Assembly: GCA_039090855.1 (NCBI GenBank)
Contig: CM077013.1
Span: forward strand, 135,925,240 to 135,989,239
Reading direction: 5' to 3'
Length of the DNA stretch: 64,000 nt
From: Macrothele yani
Lineage: Eukaryota > Arthropoda > Arachnida > Araneae > Macrothelidae
Positions 10,952 through 22,100 of this stretch are shown here, one piece after another. The notes beneath the pieces were generated by a model. It saw only the letters and a list, made by a program, of their open reading frames with translations, had not been told where the DNA came from and searched no databases. Position numbers and translations under genes: made by a program. Within the stretch, counting starts at the first letter, position 1, and each line of letters opens with the position of its first letter.

Positions 10952-11171
10952 TCCCCTCAGTGGCGCAGTTGTCTTAGCGCTGACTTGTGACTATTCGTCT
11001 GAGATCGATCCGGGTTCGAATCTCGGTAAGGCATGGATGATGTGTTCGTCTTATGACATTGGCTCTCTCCCTTCCCTGGTACCAGTGGCTCTAAATTAGA
11101 GACAGGCGACTGCTTATAGCCCACTGAGTTTCTTACGGTGGTAGTTAAAACTCCAATCAAAAAAAAAAAAA
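10952..11171 (+). repeat. tRNA-derived SINE, family S1
   Basis: Box A-like GGCGCAGTTGTCTTAGCGC and box B GGTTCGAATCTC are visible. The family body 'ctctctcccttccctgg' and 'taaattagagacaggcgac' follows, then an A-rich tail that continues to 11187. Confidence 0.85.
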
Positions 11172-11231
11172 AAGGAAAAAAAAAAAGACTTCTGGTCTCA
11201 ATGTGAAGGCATCTAGAATAATGGCGACATA

Positions 11232-12463
11232 CACTGCATTGACAAAAGTCACCGCACATCTAGAACAGAGACACAACATGCCATTTATTGACATACATTT
11301 GTACGGTGTCGTTGCACCTTTGGCCTTAATGCATGCACTGACCCTTCGAGACATGCTTTCGAGAAGGTTTTGGAACACAGCGAAAGGTATGCGCTTCCAT
11401 CCAGTACATAATGCTGCCCATAACTGTTGCTTAGTAGTAGGCCTTGGTTCCAAACTTCTTTTACGGCGCTCTAATTCGCCCCATACGTGCTCTATGGGAT
11501 TAAGATCAGGGCTCTGTGCTGGCCAGTCCACACACGATACGGAATTATCGTCAAACCACACCGTAACAGTCCTTACTTTATGGCTCGGTGCATTATTCTG
11601 CTGGTGTCAAAAAGGCTCTGTTACGTAGTATTGCCACAGAGTTGGTAGGAAATAATTGTCCAGAATATCGAGGTAGAGGTGCTGGTTAACAGGTTTGTCG
11701 ACGATAACCAATAGGCCGGGACCATACCACGAAAACCACCCCCACGCGGTATACTGACAGCTCCAAATTAACCGTAGGAGCAGTACATTGTGGTAAATAG
11801 CGTTCCCCGGATGCCGCCATACCCACACACGGCCATCGGACTGATGGATCGTGTATCTGGATTCATCAGTCCATAGGACCCGTTTCCATTGATCTACGGT
11901 TCACGATAAATGGTTTTTACACCAGGCTAAACGGCATTCCGAGTGGAGACGAAAGGCTTATGAGCAGCCGCACGACCACGGTGACCCATGGAATGAAGTT
12001 CTCTGCGAATGATACGTGTACATACCGAGGTTACAGCATTCTTACTTATCTGTAAACTGAGGTCTTGTGCAGTACTCCGTCGATTAACTGTAACGACTCT
12101 CCTGAGGCTACGACGTACTCTATCACTGATTTTCTTTGGTCTGCCGGTACGTTTTGCTTTTTCAGGCACGCCATGTGTCTTCCAATTATTCAGAACATCC
12201 AAAACAGTTAACTTTAGTATGTTTGAGCGCCTCTCGGTTTCTCTTGTGGACAACCCACTAATAGAACACCCAACAATCTTTCCTTTCTCAAAGTCAGTTT
12301 TCTCCCGCCGCGACATTTTCACTCAACCTCACAGTGCAATATAATCTCGGTCATCTACAGGCTTGTTTTTGTACCGTTTGCAGATGTACCGCGCATCTTA
12401 ACAACGCAGAGGATCCGTTCACTTGCCTTTGAAGGGTGTCTGGTGACTTTTGTCAATATAGTG
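11232..12463 (-). mobile_element. Tc1-like transposon, family B, copy 1
   Basis: Left end CACTGCATTGACAAAAGTCA follows TA at 11230-11231. The right end mirrors it, finishing 'gacttttgtcaatatagtg'. The right-hand TA has decayed to TTTA. Copy 2 sits at 60128-61351 with clear TA duplications. Confidence 0.88.
11298..12322 (-). pseudogene. Tc1-B transposase, broken
   Basis: The frame opens at 12322 with 'MSRREKTDFEKGKIVG', then the linker 'KRTGRPKKISD' and the second helix-turn-helix to 11927. A TGG-to-TGA change near 11895 stops the frame at a tryptophan still present in copy 2 (60128-61351). 'RVLWTDESRYTIHQSDG' keeps the first catalytic aspartate. A frameshift near 11600 removes the block with the second aspartate. 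'SPDLNPIEHVW' keeps the glutamate. The normal stop near 11298 is mutated, so the frame reads on into the terminal repeat. Confidence 0.83.
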
Positions 12464-12587
12464 TTTATATAGACGTTTATGTCGTGTATCTCTAATATAA
12501 GTTACTGTGTTCTCGATACTATGTCGTGTACCTCTAATATAAGTTACTGTCTTGTTACGTATATTTTAGTTACTGCCTTCTTATGTA

Positions 12588-13172
12588 CCGGGTGTTCCGC
12601 TTAGACGTATAATAAAAGAAAAATTCGTAACATGCAAAGTACCAGTTCGAATGACAGAATGTGAGCGCCATTGTAAAGAGCAGCTGTGAAATTTAAAACC
12701 AAGCGAATTTAGACGCGTGACAATTTCCCAGCAAGATGGGATTCCTTTGCACTTTGCCAATGATGTCCACACATTCTTGGATGGTCACTTCACAACACGA
12801 TGCATTGAGAGAATTTCATTGCATGGCCACCCAGATCACCAGACGTGACTCCACTTCAGGTTTTCTGTGGGTGTTTTTCAAGGACCAGGTGTAAGCTACA
12901 CCGGTGCGTAATCTAGAAGACTTATGCGACAGAAGTTTTGCTGCACTCAACAACGTGACACCACAAATGCTTCTAGACACATGGGGTGAGATAGCATACC
13001 GCTTGGACGTTTGCCGCACCACGAGTGGAGCTCATGCTGAAGTTTATTAGACATGTAAAAAAAGTTTCCTTTTGTGTATATGGTAAAATACGTGTCGCTA
13101 ATAAATTGTGTTAAGTTCAGAATTTGTGGTATTTCCTTTTATTATACGTCTAAACGGAACACCCTGTATACG
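12588..13172 (+). mobile_element. maT/IS630-like transposon, internally deleted
   Basis: Left end GGGTGTTCCGCTTAGACGTA and right end 'attatacgtctaaacggaac' are inverted repeats of about 40 bp. The interior holds only the transposase C-terminal half: 'hFANDV.TFLD', then an Asp-containing 'SPDVTP' block and 'VVPQMLLDTWGEIAYRLD'-like residues, with stops. The N-terminal part is missing. At 585 bp it is a deletion derivative. Confidence 0.72.
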
Positions 13173-13189
13173 TGGCACCATTTCTTTAA

Positions 13190-14530
13190 CGATTTTCGTA
13201 CTTCTTTTTTTTTGCCTCTGTTTTTCACCGAAAAAACAAATTATACACTTGGTCGTTTACAACCCCATTAGAAAAAAGTCAGATGGAGTCAGGTCTGGTG
13301 ATCGGCAGGACCATGCAATTAACACTGATCCTCTCCCAATCCATCCTGTAGTGAAGTGGTCATCCAAGAATGTGCGGACATCATTAGCAAAGTGTGAGGG
13401 TGCCCCATCTTGTTGTGATATTGTTGCGTCAGGCAGCTAATGTACAGCGTATTCCTGTAACACGTCCAGATATGGCGAAAATCTCCCAAATACGTGGAGG
13501 CAATGTAAATAGACAAAGCCATGGCTATTTCCACATTTTTCTTTGTCATCGCTCTTTCCACGTTTTTCAAGCGAACGCACTCGGCTAGTTATCGGGAGAT
13601 CTGGGGTTTGATCCCAGCGGTGTCGAATAACAATTTTTCGGCTGCTGGGTTTTGCTTAAAGAAAATAGTAGAAAGAGCGATGACTTTGTCTATTTACGTC
13701 CAGATATGTTAGTCCAGTTACCGTGGTCTCCGCAAAAACAAAGGGACCAATGATTTCGTCCTTCATGATCGCACACCAAACATTGCAATTTGGACAATCC
13801 CGTACGTGTTCATGAACAACGTACGGATTTTCGGACATCCAGATGCGGCAGTTATGTCTGTTTACTTTTCCAGACGCATGGAATGTTTATTGATCTGAAA
13901 AGTATTCCTGGACAAGGATTGTATCGTCGGCATCAATTTTGATCAAAACTATATCCGCCAATTTTTTCCGTGGCCTCCTGTAATGCATGCGATTAACTTG
14001 TTGATGCAACTGTATCTTGTACAACGCAATTTTTCATGGAGTACCCAATGCACTGCTGTTGGTGTATTGTCTAGCTGCACACACCAGCCTCTCAAATAGA
14101 TTTCTTAAGTCTTCACTAAAATCCCTTTCGAATCCGTTCAACGTTTCTCTGAGACACCGTATACTTAGCATGTTTACCGGTCATCGGTAAAAAACTTTCC
14201 GTTTCTCAGAGTTGCTTGTCCCATTTCATAATGGAGTCGGGATGTATGTTGTCGTTCCAAGGTTGTACGCACAGCAAAAATGGCACTGTAGATGCATTAT
14301 TGCCTTCAATTTCTCAACCGATAAGCCATCAAACACCTTCTGCTTTGGAGTCGACATGGCGAATCACGCAGAAGTAGGTAAAAGCAGATAGGTTCTTTCT
14401 TTAGCGTTTTTTGTTCTTTGGAAAGCTACTCTTTACAATGGCGCCCACCTTACCTTTTGCCATTCGAAGTTGTAATTTGTATGTTACGAATTTTTTCTGT
14501 TATTATACGTCTAATCGGAACATCCGCTAT
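13190..14530 (-). mobile_element. maT/IS630-like transposon, degenerate, with an inserted tRNA-like composite
   Basis: The right end (14490-14530) carries the same terminal repeat as the element at 12588. On the minus strand the transposase begins near 14356 (MSTPKQKVFDG). It later shows 'SENPYVVHEHVRDCPNCNVW' and 'IGPFVFAE' at 13715-13840, then, after the insertion at 13497-13705, 'DVRTFLDDHF' and 'SPDLTPSD' near 13290. Many stops lie between. The left terminal repeat is not visible. Confidence 0.68.
13497..13705. repeat. tRNA-like composite repeat, family S3
   Basis: The core reads 'gcgaacgcactcggctagtt' then a box B-like GGGGTTTGATCCCAGC. On both sides lie inverted copies of a 25-30 bp motif built on GGAAAGAGCGATGACTTTGT. 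It splits the transposase frame of the surrounding maT element. Related copies are at 21240-21610. Confidence 0.6.
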
Positions 14531-14561
14531 ATACCCAGGCACACTCTCCTCTTAACCCAGT

Positions 14562-14860
14562 TGGGCCACGTGTAGCCTAGAGGGCAACGTTCGTGACTGC
14601 CATGGAAGGCACCTCACCTTCGATCCCAGGCAGGTACGAATGCTCGATCCACTAAATATCCGCCGTGCGTCAGATGGTCACGTTAAGCCGTCGGACCACG
14701 GGCACCCCGGTAATAAATAAGGGCGTCTTCCTCCCCCTTTCTACTTCGCTTCCGTGTCACTTTCCTATCGGGCACTTTAGCCCAAATCTCCTAGCTTCCT
14801 ATTTCTAAGGGTTGTTTAAGACCTGGGGTCAGACATTCCGTTCCTAAAATCCTCTACATA
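14562..14860 (+). repeat. tRNA-derived SINE-like repeat, family S2
   Basis: Head GTGTAGCCTAGAGGGCAACG, then 'cgatcccaggcaggtacgaa', then the same body and tail as the minus-strand copy at 2405-2698, including 'ctagcttcctatttctaa' and 'ggtcagacattc'. Confidence 0.65.
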
Positions 14861-15029
14861 TCATCATCATATGAACAAGGTTTAAAACCTCGCATAAATA
14901 AAAAGGAAAAATGAAAAAAAAAACCCGTTACGTATTGCAATATATCCAGGGAAAAAACCTTTTCAGGAAAGTAAACGGAACTTCATCCAATTCTAGAAAT
15001 ACATGGTAAATACCGGTACAACAAAATGT

Positions 15030-15435
15030 AATAATAATAATAATAATAATAATAAAGTAATAATGTAAGTAATAATAATGAAGTAATAATAAAAATATAA
15101 AATGTATACATTCAGTAAGATGCCGGTAGTTTCTACATCAATAATAATTTAATAATATAAATGTATAAATAATATATGAATAATAATAATAAAATAATAA
15201 AAATGTATAATAATAATATAAAATGTATAATAATAATAATAATAATAATAAATGAAATAATATAATAATAATAATGTATAATAATAATAATAATAATAAT
15301 AATGTAAAATGCATAAATTCAGTAAGATGCCGGCAGTTTCTACATCAATAATAATTTAATAATAGTTGATTATAATAAGTTTCTAATAATAGTTGTTTAA
15401 TAATAGTAAGTTTCTAATAATAGTTGTTTAATAAT
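15030..15435. repeat. ATA/AAT microsatellite block, left part
   Basis: Long imperfect (AAT)n and (AATAAT) runs with interspersed 'taatagttgtttaataat' units. The same sequence continues at 16978, on the other side of the inserted Tc1-D. Confidence 0.9.
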
Positions 15436-15436
15436 A

Positions 15437-16975
15437 CACTGCTGGACAATTGCTAAGGACGGATCATAAACGGCTATATAGCGCATAAAAAAGTAAGTAT
15501 GGTTGGATGCCAAGTGAAATAAAATAATGTCAGAATGCCAGGACATTACAAGAAAGGCAATTTATTGTGCTCTGAAATCCAGAAGGCTTTGGAACGTGTT
15601 CAAGGGACAAACAGGCCATTTTGTGCAGAATACGTAAACGTGAAAAATGCAATTACCGTCCACAGGCGTTCCGGCGTAAGATGTCAATACGGGATATGGC
15701 CACCATGGAGGGCGATGCAAGATTCCACACGTCGTGTCATGCTTTGCACAACATTATCAAGCAGCTGTTTGGGTAATTTATCGCATTCCTCTGTCAGTGC
15801 ACGGATGAGGGTGTCCTTGTTTATTGGAGGGCATTGGCGACCAGCAAGACTCCTCCCCAAAGCACCTCACACATTTTCAATGGGATTCAGATCTGGAGAA
15901 AGTGCTGGCCATACGAGGCGTTGAATATTCTCGCTCTCAATACACTCATGGACAGCGACTGTTCGATGACATGTTGCGTTGTCGTCCATGAAAATGAATC
16001 TATCACCGAAAGCACCACGGAACATGCGAACATGAGGTAGCAGAACATCATTAATGTATCGTTGGCCAGTCATAGTCCCAGTTGGAAGCACACAGAGAGA
16101 CGTACGTCCATTGATCATGATGCCAGCCCATACCATGACACTACATGTCGGATATCGGTCCCTTTCCTGTATGTTTGCTGGACAATATGCAGTACCACTA
16201 TCACGCCAGATCAGTTGTCGTCGACAATCAGACGATAGACTGTATCTACTCTCATCTGAGAAGAGGACAGCAGACCAGTCGTTATCAGTCCAATTGCGAT
16301 GTTGATGGCACCATTGCAAACGGGCGGTATGGTGACGTCTGGACAATGGGATGCACACAACAGGACGGCGGGCGTATAGTCCTCCTTCATGCAAACGTCT
16401 GGTGACAATTTTCCGGGAGATCCGCTTGTCAGTAGCAGCCATAAACTGATTTGCTACCTCACTAGCTGTGCTGCGCCGGTGTCTTTTTGTTGATAGCACT
16501 ATGTACCGATCTTCTGCAGGTGTCGTACTGCGAACACGACCTCCCTCGTGACGTTTGCTACACTCTCCATTTGTTTGAAATGATTTCCAAAGCCTTGAAG
16601 CAACACTGTGGCTGACGTCGAACTCCCTGGCAACATCTGTTATTTTTCGCCCTTCTTCAATCATGCCAATAATACGGCCACGCGTAAAATCATCTAGGTG
16701 ATGTCGGGAAGACATACTGAAAATTGCAAGTTCGTCAATTGATTCTTTCCTTTTGAACTTTGCGTTTGAACAACAACGGTCAATACGCGTCAAATCCTTT
16801 ATATCTCTTATGAGCGCTATGACGTCACGAACAAGTTCGGCAATCCAAAATTTGCATATGCACAACACGTCTTACTGTATCCCGCACTTATGCTAATTTC
16901 CACATTTTCCTGCCTTCCATTTTATGGTTGCTATCGTTGTTATTGTCATCTGTCCTTAGCAATTGTCCAGCAGTG
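15437..16975 (-). mobile_element. Tc1-like transposon, family D, copy 1 (almost intact)
   Basis: TA duplications at 15435-15436 and 16976-16977 flank inverted ends CACTGCTGGACAATTGCTAA, about 28 bp long. It landed inside an ATA-rich microsatellite. The single transposase gene has one nonsense codon. Length 1539 bp. Copy 2 lies at 55977-57491 in the opposite orientation. Confidence 0.93.
15684..16715 (-). pseudogene. Tc1-D transposase, full length with one premature TGA
   Basis: I chose the start at MSSRHHLDDFTRGRII (16715), which fits the family; an upstream in-frame Met at 16868 is probably not used. The N-terminal helix-turn-helix (residues about 1-50) is followed by 'GGGRVRSTTPAEDRYIV'-like linker residues and a second helix-turn-helix. 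The catalytic triad is present: D in 'VLFSDESRYSLS', D in 'RFIFMDDNATCH', E in 'SPDLNPIENV', a DD34E pattern. The only visible lesion is TGA at 15867-15869 in place of the TGG read in copy 2, just after the glutamate. Beyond it the frame stays open to 'ALHGGHIPY' and a natural TGA at 15684-15686. One base change would account for the loss. Confidence 0.88.
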
Positions 16976-16977
16976 TA

Positions 16978-17054
16978 GTAGGTTTCTAATAATAGTTGTT
17001 TAATAATAGTAAGTTTCTAATAATAGTTGTTTAATAATAAGTTTCTACATCAAC

Positions 17055-17099
<45 letters not shown>

Positions 17100-17445
17100 T
17101 ATTATTATTATTGTTATTATTATTATTATATAAAATGTATAATAAAAAATACTAATAAATGAAATAATATAATAATAATAAAAATGTAAGTAATAATAAT
17201 AAAAATGTAAGTAATAATAATAATAATATAATAATAATAATGTAACTAATAATAATAAATAATAAGTAAAGTAATAATGTAAGTAATGATAATAAGTAAT
17301 AAATAAAGTAATAATGTAAGTAATAATAATAATAAATAATAAGTAAAGTAATAATGTTAGTAATAATAATAAAGTAATAATTTAACTAATAATAATAAGT
17401 AATAATTTAACTAATAATAATAAAGTAATAATGTAAGAAATTGGG
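16978..17445. repeat. ATA/AAT microsatellite block, right part
   Basis: Imperfect (AAT)n and (ATT)n runs plus repeated 'aataatgtaagtaataat' words, continuous with the block ending at 15435. Confidence 0.9.
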
Positions 17446-17845
17446 ACTTCCTACCCATCACGGGATTAATAAGATTAAATAAACGAACAAAAATTAATAA
17501 TTGGTTGATTAGCATATTAATATCTTAAAATTTAGTGGTTCATGAAACAGAGGTTGAGCTCGTTTCGCGCTGTTTATCTCACAAATATTTTAATATTTTA
17601 AAAGGAAATGTCGCACACTTGCAGAAATGATATTCCTTCCGCCAAACAGGATTTTCGATAACAATGTTATACTTGTATAAAACTTTTGCTAACTACGACA
17701 CACCGTCAAAGAATTTGTCGGGGAAGCACATGATAAAGATCGGCAGTCAATTAGGGATTGGCGGAAAGTGTTTCGACGTTATAAAGCTTCGTAAACATCA
17801 CTACTGCACGAAAAAAAAAATAATCAACAATTATTTTAATATATA
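17446..17845. other. AT-rich spacer
   Basis: Only short frames are present. I see no gene or repeat family. Confidence 0.35.
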
Positions 17846-18470
17846 ATGAAACACAGTACGCAGGTACTATATATATCTGTTTATGAACGTAATAACGCAC
17901 TATACAAAGGGAAGCTTTCGCTTTCAACTGAGAGCTTCCTTAGTGAAAAGCATTGAAACCGCCCGGTGGCGCTGTGGTCTAAGCGCTGGCTTACGACCGT
18001 TCGTCAGAGAAGAATCTGGATTCGAATCACGGTGAGGCATGGATGTTTTTGTTTGTCTTACGGCACGTGCTCTCTTCCTTTCCTGGAATAAGTGACCCTA
18101 AATTAGGGACGGGCGACTGCTTATAGCCCATTGAGTTGCTCACGGTGGTCGTTTAACCTTCAATTAAAGGGGGAAAAAAGGCAAAAAAAAAAAATTTGTT
18201 CTTTCAGTGTTTCGTAAAAAAAAAAGTTGCAATCAAGCTTTCCCCACCAAATATAATGATCTCCCACCCGTCGCCCATCCTGATTTCGAAGCCTAGCAAC
18301 GTCCCTGTTTCATATGCATTCCTTTTCTAACGTTCCAGTTATATATTTATTGTCAAGGTTCCACTTCCTGAGAAAGCTCTCCGTGGAGAGCGAAAGCTTA
18401 CCTTTGTATAGTACGTTATTACGTCCATAAACAGATATGTATATATAGTACCTATGTACTGTGTTTCATT
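17846..18470. mobile_element. Foldback element interrupted by a SINE
   Basis: Arms 17846-17935 and 18381-18470 are reverse complements, from AATGAAACACAGTACG inward to 'aagctttcgctttcaac'. The centre is filled by an S1 SINE (17957-18185). The inner stem word resembles that of the foldback at 74-274. Confidence 0.8.
17957..18185 (+). repeat. tRNA-derived SINE, family S1
   Basis: Box A GGCGCTGTGGTCTAAGCGC and box B GGATTCGAATCAC, then the family body to 'cacggtggtcgtttaacc' and an A/G-rich tail. It sits in the spacer of the surrounding foldback. Confidence 0.85.
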
Positions 18471-18532
18471 GCATATCAAGGCGACGTATTTAGAAACCAA
18501 TCAAATATCTTAATTTGCGTAAATTATTTTAG

Positions 18533-18752
18533 TAGTTGCTGAAAAAGATTTAACGTGGAGGCACCCGAAAGGAACTTCATCACAGGAATTTTTAGAGAGC
18601 CTGAATAAGGTCATCATAGATGGCATAGACCTAGATCTATTCATAGCAGACCCAAGAATGGTTTTGGATGCGAACTACTGTTTAAGAAGAGTACCGGCAG
18701 AAACATCTTCTGTCACGGCAATTTATCATTTTATGCCTTCTTTCAGAAGGAG
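18533..18752 (+). CDS. Candidate internal exon of an unrecognised host gene
   Basis: A 220-bp segment lies between an acceptor (TTATTTTAG, ending 18532) and a strong donor (GAG|GTACGT, GT at 18753). It is open in one frame for 72 whole codons, with two bases at the start and two at the end, so it would join introns of phase 1 and phase 2. The peptide has a compact, non-repetitive composition: 'TSSQEFLESLNKVIIDGIDL', 'FIADPRMVLDANYCLRRV' and 'SSVTAIYHFMPSFRR'. I do not recognise the family. It is not part of any repeat I can pair elsewhere in the window. The open frame stops soon after the donor, as expected for an intron. Chance cannot be excluded. Confidence 0.45.
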
Positions 18753-18785
18753 GTACGTCATAACAGGTGGTATGTATATTGTGAA

Positions 18786-19800
18786 CTAGAGCGTGTAAAT
18801 TGAGAACCAAAATCAGACCGCGATTAAAATTCGGTATGTAAATTGCGAACCAAGGCCCATGACCGCTATATGTAAATTCCGAACCCACTTCTCTGAACAT
18901 CTGCGGGAATTTAACATTTGGGATCTGCCTGGCATCACAAAATTCAGAAGCTGAGTTTGAGCAAAGAATATAAAGATAAAACCAGTGAGGAAGGCCAGTG
19001 GCTGCGAAACTTGTTTGGACTGTCATTTTTGGACCCTGTAGGAGTAGGTGAGTGTTTTGCGATTGATTTAGCCGAATTCTAACCGATTCATCCAAGTGTC
19101 ACGAAAATGGCAGTTTATATTGACAACAGTTCGAATTTTCCTCCAGATTTGTGGGCATAAGAAGCCAGTGCATCTAATGAACACACTACAAATGCATGCG
19201 AGTCTTTTCATTCTAGATTCTACAAACATTTGTATCATCCGCACCCAAGTTTGTACAATTTCGTTGGTGTTGAAATTTCTACAATTTCGTAGAACTATTG
19301 AAATTATCATCATTATAAAATGTGATTGTTTTCGGTAGTGGTGGTGGTGGTGGTGGGGGGGATTAGCATGGTCCTTGTGCAAGGATGACAAACTAGTTTT
19401 ATTGTTTTCGTGAATACATTGTTTTACATTGTTTTCATCCTTATTTGTTTACTTTTGACACTGTTTAAATACATATATACTTACTTAACACATTGATTGT
19501 TTTCGTGAATACACTGAATTAAGTACATATACTAAATATGGAAAATTACAGAGAAAATTAACATGGCCCTGTGCAAGGATGACGAACTGGTTTTGTTGTT
19601 TTCGTGAATACATTGCTTTACATACATTTACATTGTTTTAATCATTATGCTTTCATACTGGTTTATTTTTTGATATCGTCAGAATGGGCGCAGAAAAGTT
19701 GGTTCGCAATTTACACATAATGGGTCTTGGGCCTTAGTTCGCAATTTACATATAGGGGTTGAGGGAGGTCCGATCTTGGTTCGCAATTTACACGCTCCGT
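18786..19800. mobile_element. Non-autonomous TIR element with repeated subterminal motifs
   Basis: Left end GAGCGTGTAAATTGAGAACC and right end (reverse complement) GAGCGTGTAAATTGCGAACC match. Each arm, about 115 bp, holds three spaced copies of a word close to GTAAATTGCGAACC. Inside, the words 'gtgcaaggatgac' plus 'gttttcgtgaatacattg' near 19380 recur near 19575, a roughly 200-bp internal duplication. I see no transposase. Confidence 0.7.
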
Positions 19801-19919
19801 CATAACATGACCCAACATCCTGCCAATATTTTCTCTTAACAACATAAAGTTTTACATGTTCAGTTTTGCGTCACCAGATGGTGAGTATAGAGCATTTTTT
19901 TTAGGTTGCTAAATGTTAT

Positions 19920-20115
19920 TTTAGAGTTTTGACGATCACCACGAGCAAATCTGAGGCATGCAAGCAGCTGTCTGTTCCCAATTTTTTGGCCACTGATCAC
20001 AGGGAACGGACAGAGATAGCGGCCAGAGACAATCACAACACGCACGCCTCATCCGGAACTCGAACCAGAGCCCATCTCTGACGAATGGAGCCAGTAACTC
20101 TCTGCGGCGCAATTT
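19920..20115 (-). repeat. tRNA-derived SINE, family S1 (degenerate)
   Basis: On the minus strand a box A-like segment (TTGCGCCGCAGAGAGTTAC) and box B (GGTTCGAGTTCC) are followed by a diverged S1 body ending in 'gtggtgatcgtc'. Old copy. Confidence 0.55.
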
Positions 20116-20424
20116 TCTCATCGACATTTGTTCGATTTGAAAAAATACCCCAGAACCTCACTTAGACCTTTTTCTTTCTTAATTTCATGCAGTTGTAATG
20201 AATACATATTCCTCAAAACCAAGTGTGTTTCTGAAAATACTATTCTGTGAAAGTTTTTCATATTTGAAATATTGACTCTTTGGAAACGTTGTTAAGAATT
20301 TGAAAATCCAGAAAAAGTAAATTTGTAAATTTTATGACATTCATTAGCATGTCATGATTTAAAGAGTCGCCGTCCGTAATTTAGGTGTACTGATCCTAGG
20401 GATATGACAAACTAGCATCTTATA

Positions 20425-20505
20425 TTATTTTCTCATCCGGGATTCGAACTAAGACGTTCAGCTTGAAGTTTCATGCCTCTGAACACTCCACCACAAAAGT
20501 GAAAA
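20425..20505 (-). repeat. tRNA-like sequence (SINE head or tRNA pseudogene)
   Basis: The minus strand reads 'gtggtggagtgttcagagg' and then TAGTTCGAATCCCGG, matching the A and B box layout of a tRNA-derived promoter. No good cloverleaf or family body is evident. Confidence 0.4.
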
Positions 20506-21239
20506 TTTTTAAAAGCCTAAATGTCATACTGAATTCAATACTGATTATCGTTAAAACTCTTTAAAATCGGCAGGAAATTGAAATAAATAAAAAAAAAAAG
20601 CTCTTACAAGAAAGATGAAACCTGATTCTCGGGTATAATGAGCACATGTTCTGAATCCTTTCCGATATGAAAATAAATCTTGAAAGCTGATTTTTGGAAA
20701 GAGAGAAAATCAGTCAAAAAGACAATAAAAATTTCCCCCTGCAGTCGAAAAGTTATGAATTGTTCAAGATGCGCAGTGTTGAATGTGTTCTTCATAGCAA
20801 ATGGAACCATTTACAAAATGAATATTTTAAACCACATTCCTAGAAATAGTAGAAAATGTACAAGCAGAAAGAGTTATTTACGTCTCCTGACGGCAGAAAG
20901 AGAGTTAGGAAAAATCACAAACTGTACGCTAAATGTTTCCCCTAGCGGAAGATATCCGCGGGAGAAAAAATTTCGAAATCGAGACCTTAAAAGCAAAGAT
21001 CTTCAGGAAAATGCAATCTGACTTGACTCTCCTTAGCGGAAGAACTGTGCATTATTTGAAGAAGAGAACGAGCGCAAAATGTTCTTAATAGTCAAAGATA
21101 TCCGACAAAGAGGGGTTTTTTTTCAGTAGAATTTAAAAATCGTAGATCTTCTCTTGCAAAGAGAAATATTTATCAGCGCCCCGAGTGACAGAACTATGCA
21201 TTATGAAAAATTAGAAAGACTTAAAATTACTCAGACTTA

Positions 21240-21610
21240 ATTAAAGAAAACGTGGAAAGAGCGATGATTTTGTCTATTCACATTGTCTCCACATATCTGG
21301 AAGATTTTCACTATCACTCTCGACCTTTGGATTGATTAGCTACAATTTAACAGCTTGTGCCGTTAAGCACCACCAGATGGAGACGTCTCAGTTGCTGGGC
21401 CCATCCCTAGAGATTTGTGAAGTAAGATGCTGACAGATAAACACACAGAGCGCCGTGGATTGTTGGCCACCGTAGCGTAAGGCGAACGCACACGGCTAGT
21501 TATCGAGAGATCTGGGATTCCATCCCAGCGGTGTCTGGATAACAAATTTTCGGTTGATGTGTGTTAATTAAAGAAAAACGTGGAAAGAGCGATGACTTTG
21601 TCTATTCAGA
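21240..21610 (+). repeat. tRNA-like composite repeat, family S3
   Basis: The tRNA-like core 'gcgaacgcacacggctagtt' with box B-like GGGATTCCATCCCAGC is flanked by direct copies of the AACGTGGAAAGAGCGATGA motif at 21247-21276 and 21575-21604. In the copy at 13497 the same motif is inverted. Confidence 0.55.
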
Positions 21611-21849
21611 ATTTCACTAGAAAGACTTTCTACAGAGCGTGAGTTATGCGACTAAAAATTGAATTTCTTAAACGCGATTTTTAGAAACAGCGATAGCAAC
21701 GGAAACAATTTTTACACATACGCCTTAAGCAGGGAAACCGTGCGTTATTTAAAGCGGAAAACGTTCGAATCTTTATTGCCGTCGTCTGCCCATTTGGGGT
21801 TTTAATTAAAGCGGAAAATTTTCGAATCTTTATTGCCGTCGTTTTGCCG

Positions 21850-22052
21850 TTAAGGGTTTAACGACCACCAAGAGCAAACTCAATGGACTATCAGCTGTAG
21901 CCCGTCCCTAATTTGGAACCACAGGTTCCAGGAAGCTCAGAGAGCCAGTGCTGTAAGACAAACAAAAACATCCATGCTATACCGGGATTCGAACCCGGAC
22001 TTATATCGGACGAATGACCAGAAACCAGCACTTAGACCACTGCGCCTCCGGA
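21850..22052 (-). repeat. tRNA-derived SINE, family S1
   Basis: On the minus strand: box A 'ggcgcagtggtctaagtgc', box B GGGTTCGAATCCCGG, then the body to 'tttggtggtcgttaaacc'. Well preserved. Confidence 0.85.
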
Positions 22053-22100
22053 GTATCTATCTTTATTATAGCGAATGACATTGAGTATAAAATTAATGAT

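Noticed and set aside
15030..17445. Possible CRISPR-like regular array
   Set aside because: The repeats are simple AAT/ATA runs without unique spacers, in a eukaryotic context.
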